64,000 nucleotides of DNA from Paracyclopina nana (taxonomy: Eukaryota > Arthropoda > Copepoda > Cyclopoida > Cyclopettidae). A model generated the notes under the pieces. That model made no database searches. It was not told the origin of the DNA and was given only the letters and a program-made list of their open reading frames with translations. Shown in pieces: positions 56,555-64,000 of this stretch; positions within the stretch are counted from its first letter, which is position 1; each line of letters opens with the position of its first letter. Both the position numbers and the translations under genes were made by a program. The DNA lies in assembly GCA_019096065.1 (NCBI GenBank), contig JAGUCH010000001.1:372001-436000 (forward strand), read 5' to 3'.

Positions 56555-59500
56555 TTAAAATCTGTATCCTCCTCTTTGCTGATTTTGCTGCTGGTCCCGC
56601 CTCTCAGCAATTCCTCCGCCGCTGCTCAGGCCACGCCCATAGTGAGTGGGCGTGGCGCTGTGAGTCATGGGAGCCACGCCCTCCTCCATCCTCAACTGGT
56701 TGCCGCCATACTTTGCGTAGTCCGGGCTGTAACTGGTAGAAGCTCTCGGGATTGGGGAAGAATACCTAACAATATATACAAAAAGTAGTGCCAAATTCAA
56801 ACTTGTTTTTTCAGCTGCCACAAGCACAAAGTTAAGTACATGGAGTGGACAGGTTAAGCATGGATGTTGTTTAGGACCTTTTGCCTTGTTGTGAGTTGTT
56901 GTAGCTGTTGACTCCTTGAGCCCGGTCTAAAAATCGATCTGTTCTCAACTTGTATGAAGCGGGTTGATCCTGCCTGTTGTGTGAGTGTCCGGGAAAAAAT
57001 GATGCCAAAAATGAGCATAAAAATGGTGTGTGTAAACAGAAAACAAAACATTAGAAAAAACTAAAGCAAACTTTTCCCCTTCCTCCAAAAAAATCCAAAA
57101 AAAAGTCACTCTCATTTTTGTTTTTAAAAATGTTTGTGGATTTGTTGTTGTTTTTTTGGATCTACTCTTTTTTTCAAAAGTACTAACTGATAGTTTAGTT
57201 GTGCACTGCGTAGGTCCTTTTGGCAGCTTTGAAAGCTGTGCAGCAAAGTAGACCATGATTGGATTTTCGAACAAGTTGAGCGCGCCTCTCTCTACTTCGC
57301 GTTGACTGAGAAGAGGAAGAGAATCGCCGTAGCGGCAAATCTGGGGGCGTGAGCACAACATCTACTCCCTCAGTGGATCTACGTCGGCTGGTCAACTCAG
57401 CGGGGTCAGCGTAGCTAACATTGAAATTGGACAATGTTTTTGTTAGTCTTTTTTAGATATTTTAGTGCACTTGAGAAGTTAGGCGTGTTATTCCTTTTTT
57501 AACTATAATTATTTGCCATATAAACATGAATTTCATCAGAACTACTACTATTGGAACTACAACTTTGTCCGCTGGGCAAGACATGTATGAATAAGTAGAA
57601 AATAGGTTAAACTTTGATCTACTATCTTTTGTTAAGGAGAACATAATTCACCTTGTGATTTCTTTCAGCACAACTTTTTCCTTCTCAGCCTTTTTCAGCT
57701 CTTGTGTAGTAGTAGTAGGAGGGTCATTTTGGTCAACTGGAGTTGTAGACCTAATTTAAGAGTCCCCAAAGATGGTTAATTGAAAAAAACACTTTATTGA
57801 TGCCCATAGATAATATTTCTTTAAGCTGTTATACAAACACAGATGTCATGTTACACAACAACACACTTAAGCTCACCTATTCTCATGCCTTCCATTGTAC
57901 ATTTCATAGCCCAGCCTTTCCACTTCAGCCTTGGAATCAACCCTTCTCTCTTCCATCTCATGAGCCCCATTATTGAAGGCACTGTTGTCATAAGCATGAA
58001 TTTCTGAAGAAGAAAATGGAAGTCAATTCATGAAATGAAAAGTTGAACAGACACTGAAATTGGCCTTAAGGAAAGTGAAAATCCCTGGTGTTGTAAATAT
58101 CAAAATTCATTTCATTTAGTATAAAAGCAATTCTGTAAAGTTCAATCAGGCTGTACAATTTCACATAGAAATGTGTGAATTGAGCAGGAACTGCCAAAGA
58201 GCAAGATTTTGAAAGGTAAAGTGAAAAACCCTGGTGGTATAAAGCAGACCAAAGCCTCAAATGATCATTAAAATACAACATCCTTTCGACTTTTTCATTC
58301 TAAATGTTCATTAAAAGTAAAGTCATTTCAAATGCTGTAAAGTAATAGCTATGCATAAATACATTTTACAATTCAAGCTTTCACTTTCATGAAATGATCA
58401 ATAGTATTTAACCTTGACATTGTCACTAATTAAGGCCTTTTTATGGCTGTCACAGAGTGTAAAAAGAGCACTTGTAGCTTCAGCAATGTTACCTTGATGA
58501 CTACCTCTGACTACTGGGCTGGTGGCACCTGTATCATCCGATGATGGAATGTACCTTTCATGCTTCTTCGAGCCAAATTGTGACTTTATCCTTGAAAATG
58601 TGAAAGCTAGCATTAATTTACCATGTAAGGCAGGCTGAAGAAGCTCTCTACTAACCTAGATACTGAGATGGCCAAAGCCAAAACAAGAATGATCAGCAAA
58701 ACAACAATGCCACCAATGACTCCAGTTGCAATCACCATTTGCTTCCTCAAATTGTCCAATTCAGAGTCCCCCTGAGAAAAAGGCACCATTAAAACTCATG
58801 AAATTCAACACTAGGAAATTCAAAACAAAAAAATATCAAGAGCAATATGTACAATAGCAAAATAATAATGAAATAAGTGCAAGCAACTCTAGGTGTGAAA
58901 AAGATTGGTTTGAAGTGGGTGAGTGGTGTAGACTGGTTTAGCTGCCAACTCAGCAATCTACCTCAGTTTTTCTTTGTAGTACTTTAGCCCCACTACCACC
59001 ATCATCATCTTCAGCTTCATCCTCAGTAATGGTTAAACCACCACCAGCATTAGCTATGTTTTGTCTGTTTGCTGTTGTTGTAATGTTGTTACTACTGAGA
59101 AGTGTGTCATTGTTGTTGTTGTTGTCAGTGTCATCAAAAATGGACTCCTCCTCCTCCACATCCATGGCTGAGTCTGTCTCAGTCATGTTCAAATCCACTG
59201 AGATGTTGGTGGACTCTACCTCAGCTTCTGTGGAGGCCAAGCTGAGATTGGACTCAGTCGATGAAGTCAGCAAAAAGCTCTCAGTAGTTGTGGAGTCAGC
59301 TGCTGAGGTTGTCTCAGCTGGGGCTGAAGTTGGAATGATCTCAGCTGTGCTAGTTGCAGAGTCATCCTCTTCCACAGTTGTTGTTGCATTCTCAGCTGCT
59401 TGAATAACATTCTCAGCTCCTTGGTTAACATTCTCAGCTGCTTGGTTAACATTCTCAGCAGTTTGAGTAAGGTTCTCAGTGATGGCTGTCATGTTTTCAG

Positions 59501-60145
59501 CACTGGCAGCTGCTGAGACATTGAGACTCCTTCCTGAGAGGGATGGCTGAGATTCAGAGCTGAGACTTGTACTGTTGTTGAGACTGTTGTCGTCAACTGC
59601 TGAGCTGTTGTCACCGCCAGGTGGCCCTGGTTGCGTGTTGTTGTACTGTTTTTTAAGTATTAGTTTTGTTACTACTCCTTTTTCATTAAGATTAGTCATC
59701 TACGACATCGTTTAGAATCCTTCCCAATTTAAGTTGCAAAAGTGTCCTTAAGAACAAATTGTTTTTCGATTATAGCATGGATTGCTGTTTTGAAATCAAG
59801 CACAATAGTAAGTGAGTATGCACATTGTGCAGAGTCAAATCCTGCAAGATGAACACTCTAGCAAGGCATTTTAGTAAAGCGTTCAGCTTTTAGGTACTGA
59901 CCATGCTTGGCATGCAGGCTCACTTATGATTGTAAATAGTTACAAATCAGCCAGTCATGTAAGAAATCAAACGACAACTTGGCTTTAAGGACACAATTTG
60001 TTGAAACGTGTCTTACCGTCGTTTCTCTGACACTTGGCTGATTGTTATTGCTCATCGATGGTCCTTGGGCCTGACATGCCCGCAATGAAATTAGTACGCA
60101 TACAATACTTGCAGCATACATTTTCCATCGCAATTCAATCATCAT
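56555..60145 (-). CDS. Mucin-like single-pass membrane protein
   Basis: Exons on -: 60145-60017, 59645-58962, 58771-58656, 58590-58505, 58003-57877, 57750-57652 and 56765-56555, with all phases consistent (0, 0, 2, 1, 2, 2), giving 483 aa. Exon 1 encodes a signal peptide ending about 'RACQA|Q'. Exon 2 (228 codons) is a Ser/Thr/Asn/Glu-rich ectodomain with many N-x-S/T sites and repeated 'AENV' units, as in heavily glycosylated stalks. Exon 3 holds the membrane helix (hydrophobic run after 'LRKQM'). The remaining exons are a charged cytosolic tail ending in a Gln/Gly/Arg-rich stretch. An alternative last exon at 57414-57195, also entered in phase 2, would give 486 aa. AATAAA lies at 56512-56507. 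I do not recognise a named family; mucin or syndecan-like is a description of shape only. Confidence 0.8.
57195..57414 (-). CDS. Alternative last coding exon of the mucin-like gene
   Basis: It starts at acceptor TGTTAG|C (57414) in phase 2, matching the donor at 57652, and stays open for 72 codons to TAA 57195. The product tail is Arg/Ser-rich ('STRSRERR'), unlike the Gln/Gly-rich tail of the 56765 exon. No internal donor in phase 2 is visible and no AATAAA lies close by, so it is either a mutually exclusive terminal exon or intronic sequence that is open by chance. Confidence 0.4.
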
Positions 60146-60159
60146 TGTAGGCAATCTTT

Positions 60160-60800
60160 GCAGTGCTCTGAAAGTGAAAAAAGGGTATCAAATTGTGCCA
60201 ATATCAGCAGTATGCTTCATTTTTTGCCTATTGAGTATACCCTTGCTGAAAAATACTCCCTTGATGGGAATATTTTTTCGTGGATTATGTTACTTGGGAT
60301 CAGTGAACAAAAAAAATATCGGTCATGAAACTGAGTGTACTGATGAAGGGATGGAGAATTAATAATCACCAGCTTAAGATGCATGAACTTTGGCTGACCC
60401 CAACTGAAAAAATCCTCCAAGATGACTCACTCCAATATTCAGATATCTCAAAATCAGAGCTCTTACCTTATTTTTTCAACAGGCAAAAGCCTCAATTATT
60501 CATCAGCTGCATGCAGTGATAACTAGAGTCTAGCTTTAATTGTGTGACACAAGCTCCAACCTTATCACAAACCCCCTTAGCTCAACAAGATAATAGTGTC
60601 AAAAACAGTGGCCCACTTACCAAAGCTGCAGCCTTGTTTTACCCACTGCCACAAAGTAAAATCAATAGCAGAGTTTTATCTTAGCTATTTTGCCCCCTTC
60701 AGCAGAGTCCACTACTACAATGAAGGTGTACTACTTCTTGCCCCTCTCTGGAGAGCTGCACTACTATAGAGTATATACTACTGAAATGTGTATAGCCCTT
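60160..60800 (-). promoter_or_regulatory. 5' UTR splice sites and upstream region of the mucin-like gene
   Basis: On -, an acceptor (TTTCACTTTCAG) lies about 20 bases before the ATG at 60145. A matching donor GCTTTG|GTAAGT is at 60621, so a non-coding first exon upstream of 60621 is likely. No clear TATA box. Confidence 0.4.
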
Positions 60801-62140
60801 ATTACAGAGTGACTCTGAAATCCCCTTAAGCAAAGCATCGATTACACATGACTCCAACACTTAGGAATTTCCATGAGGTTAGCGGAGCTTTTTTATCAGA
60901 GTTTATTTTATCAGGGATTTGATGAGCAAATGTGCCTAGATACACTAGATTTACAACATTTAAAGCTTGCTTCTTTAACATAATATCTTGAATGGAATTT
61001 TTTGAATAAATCCTCAATTTAGGCTTAAGGCACTGAGAGCATTAAAGCTGGCTTAAAGATGTCTTTTAAGAATGAATTGAGTAAAAAAATAATCTTTTGA
61101 GAGCAAAGTTTATTACAACTTTTTACTTTGGCCAAAAATCTACATTATTTTTAAAAATGAAATAATGTAAATACACTTATGTATGCAAACTGGGAATCTA
61201 ACTGTTATTTTACTAAAATAAAATACTGCAATTTGAAACTTTTAATGAAAAATAATCTTTTGGGTAATACTTTCAAAGCAGAATTTAACTTGTCAGCTGA
61301 TTGCATTAATCAAAAGTCTAAATAAATGCCAGTAAGGAAAAAGGCAAGTTATATAAATTAAAGCAAAATACACATTAAAAAGTATAATTAATAGATGTTT
61401 GCACTATTGAAGGGTCACTGCATATTTTTGAACACACCTGTCTGACTCCTTCAGTAGTTGAGGCCAGAGTGCGCGCGCGCGCGAGCGCACTTCGCAATAA
61501 GGCTTTCTTAGGCTACCTTGATATATGCTTTTTACACAATGTGTACACTTGTAAGCAGACTTGATGACTTCAGGCCTTTTCGCGAGAAATGGGACAATTT
61601 ATGCTAATTCTCACTTTCTGCTCCCTCAGCAAACTTTTATTCCACCTTTAATTACAACAAACTTGCATTGTTTCAACAATTAGCTTTTTTGGGCCTTGGC
61701 TTCAATTCTTAAAGACAATTTTTGTAAATCCAGTAAATTATTTCCCTTCTCAAGCTGACCCAGGAAATTTGGTATGGTTAAGTTAATGAAAGGTTTTTTG
61801 CTAGCAATGAACTGGTGAAATCTGGAAAGCCTTTTTGGAATTGTTGCTTTCTCTACTGCATGACCTTGGCCTTTTTGAAGACCGGATAAAGTGGTTTTTT
61901 ATTTGGCCTTTCTTTTTTCATGACCCATTTGCTGCACAAATAAAAGCAATACTTTTTCACAATTTGCACCCTTTTCCACTCAATCTTCAAGTAATTTAGT
62001 TAAATGATCATTTAACGCAATAAATGCTTCAAATCATCTCCCAACCTAATAAAAAAATCTAAACTGTGATTTTGTTATTGAAATAGTAGTGCCTTTTTCA
62101 TTTAGGGTCCAATTTACAATTGTATTTTTTGATTGCAAAG
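60800..62140. other. No gene seen; one CG-alternating palindrome
   Basis: Intergenic. AGTGCGCGCGCGCG...AGCGCACT at 61468-61491 is a GC palindrome in otherwise AT-rich DNA. Confidence 0.4.
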
Positions 62141-62202
62141 AAAATGTATTTTATTAAAAAATTACTTATAAGGATCAACATGCAAAAAATAACATGATTT
62201 TT

Positions 62203-63967
62203 TCATTGGCAAATGTGTTGGGTGTAGTCCAGGCAAAGTCCTAAAAATAATATAATTCATTATATTTAATATATTATTTAGGAATAAATAAACCTCTGTC
62301 TGGAGTTGAATTAGCAATTGCTCCAGTATCAGCTGCTCCAGCTGCATTGGTTACAATTCTCACTGTAAAAGGAGCAGAACAATCTGGAAAATCATAAGTA
62401 ATTACCAAAATGTATAATTTTATAGAAAATATTTTTTTTTGCTACCACAAATTGGAGTTTGCTCATTCACAGCTGCTCCAGATGAAGTGTTCAAAACTCT
62501 GCCACAAAATCTGGAATTGGCCATGGCAGCTCCAGGTTGAGCATTACATCCAAATGAGCCGCCTAAAATGTTGAAAAGAACTTGATTTCCTTTCATTATT
62601 AATATCCATGAATAAATGACCTGAAATTTCAATGTAGTCAGAGTCACAGGCTTTTCCAATCTCAGAAGTATCTTTGACTGCAGATTTGTTGTCTAAGCTG
62701 AAAGAGTTGGCTTCTGAAATACAAGTTTGGTATTCCACACAACAGTAGCCAGCATTTTGCCTGATACACACTGAATAACTGTTGATGAAAGCATAGTTTT
62801 AAAAATGTATTCAGGATTATCTTTTGTTAAGTTTATACTCTTGTTTGGGCAAATGCATTGAATTTGGCTTCTGAAAGTTGAAAGAAGTGATTCTGCCAGT
62901 CAGAGTTGTAAAATACTGCAAACATCCACTTGGAGGCCTGTCACAAAAAAATAAAAGTATGTATTTTTCAAAGATTAATTTAAAGCTAGCAATAGACCTG
63001 CTTGAGCTCCAGCATTGGATTTGAGTGGCTTGAATCTCCCATGATCTTGGTTCTCCAGTTGCAGCAGCAAAAGCAAATGTAATTGTGGCTGTATCCGTAG
63101 CTGTATTTCCCATGTCGACATAAACTGTCATAAAAATGTGGATCAATATTTTTGTCCATCATATCAGGTTATTTTGAGAAATTGTTTTACTTACTGTGCT
63201 GGCCAGAGTTCAGTCCACAAATGTCAGGTATTTTGAAAGATGAGGAAGACTGAAACAAAATACAAAATGAATTAATGTATTGTGTACATAAATTATCAAT
63301 TTAGAACATACTGCAATTGTCATTTTATCTGGACAATCATCCCCTGTGGCTCCATCAGTGACTGCAGTTGGTCCCCTCAAATCAAAGGTCTCAAAATCAA
63401 GCCTCAAATCACAGACATCTACAAGCATGTCAAATGAGCTGTCAGTATTCATCAATTGATTATATTAAACCTCGTGATTCCTTATTCACAGTGTAAGTGA
63501 TTGTGGCCGCTTCTGTTGTAGCTGTGGGAAATCCAGGATTCCTGATGTAAGTGCTATTTTGGCTGAAACTACCAGTTTTCATGATTTGGAAGAAGCAGCA
63601 AACACCAAAGCTGTAATTGTAATTTTTACATACTGACTTTGACATACAATGTATGTATGTATTATTTTACTTACCCAGAAGCACAATGTCCACTTGCAGT
63701 TCCACCTCTGTCTCTGCATTCAGTTGTAGTATAGCAAGTTCCATTTCTTGTCATTCTAATTTAAAAGAATAGTTAATTTACTGTTGATATTCAGTTGGTA
63801 GTTGATTTATACCCAATGCTTGTTGATCCTTGTTGGGTGATGCATCCATTGTTCTGAAAGGTGACAATGCTAAAAAGTGAAAATATTTTCCCATCCCTTT
63901 GGTCCTTTTTGAATTGTTTGCCAACTGCTAGCATGGAAATACCAAGTATTAGGATTAACAGCTTCAT
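62203..63967 (-). CDS. Secreted CUB-type protein (arthropod family), complete
   Basis: Eleven exons on -: 63967-63813, 63755-63675, 63610-63471, 63418-63312, 63249-63195, 63124-62998, 62937-62839, 62778-62621, 62562-62446, 62383-62294 and 62240-62203. All have GT-AG introns and matching phases, giving 388 aa. The order is a signal peptide (residues 1-16), 'KIFSLFSIVTF', a small Cys-rich segment ('RNGTCYTTTEC', 'GHCASGFGVCC'), then a CUB-like part with 'CDLRLDFETFDLRGP', 'DICGLNSGQHIYVDM' and 'RSWEIQATQIQC', then 'GCLQYFTTLTGRITSFNF', 'CIRQNAGYC', 'RFCGRVLNT' and a final 'LDYTQHICQ'. These motifs define a large family of arthropod secreted proteins of unknown function; CUB folds usually bind proteins or sugars outside the cell. 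AATAAA lies at 62155-62150. No defect is seen. Confidence 0.9.
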
Positions 63968-64000
63968 TTTGATGCGTCTAGACCTGAAGCTAGACTGAAG

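Overview
The window is nuclear DNA of an animal, most likely an arthropod and possibly a crustacean. It is AT-rich. Its genes are split by GT-AG introns (about 60 bp in the compact genes), several carry AATAAA signals, and some have arthropod-like TCAGT initiators. The secreted CUB-type gene at the right edge belongs to a family I know mainly from arthropods. No bacterial-style operons, ribosome binding sites or CRISPR arrays are present.

Layout. (1) 1-5.6 kb: a DNA-transposon block with two divergent genes, a spliced transposase on + carrying one frameshift, and an unrecognised spliced gene on - that runs off the left edge. (2) 6.08-13.57 kb: a complete Ty3/gypsy-type LTR retrotransposon with identical 297-bp LTRs and a 5-bp target duplication, inserted in an AT-rich tandem repeat. 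It encodes Gag-Pol (three single-base frame breaks) and two extra open frames, each with one membrane segment. (3) 15-39.4 kb: alternative 5' coding exons of a monocarboxylate-transporter-like (SLC16/MFS) gene on -. Three separate exons each encode a version of the first membrane helix and all end in phase-1 donors; the rest of the gene must lie left of the window. An F-box/ankyrin gene (26.3-28.7 kb, +) sits antisense between two of them, with satellites, MITE-like elements, a duplicated 720-bp block and a cluster of CTCF-like motifs. (4) 40.5-48.3 kb: satellite DNA, in which a ~170-bp repeat flanks a 73-bp repeat array in opposite orientations. (5) 48.3-53 kb: no supportable gene. (6) 53-64 kb: gene-rich, with a phospholipid scramblase (+), a mucin-like single-pass membrane protein (-) tail-to-tail with it, and a complete 11-exon secreted CUB-type protein (-).

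The most unusual items are the retroelement with two small membrane-protein frames after pol, the alternative first-helix exons of the transporter with the CTCF-like cluster between them, and the large inverted satellite. Exon models were made by eye, joining frames at GT-AG sites and checking that phases agree.
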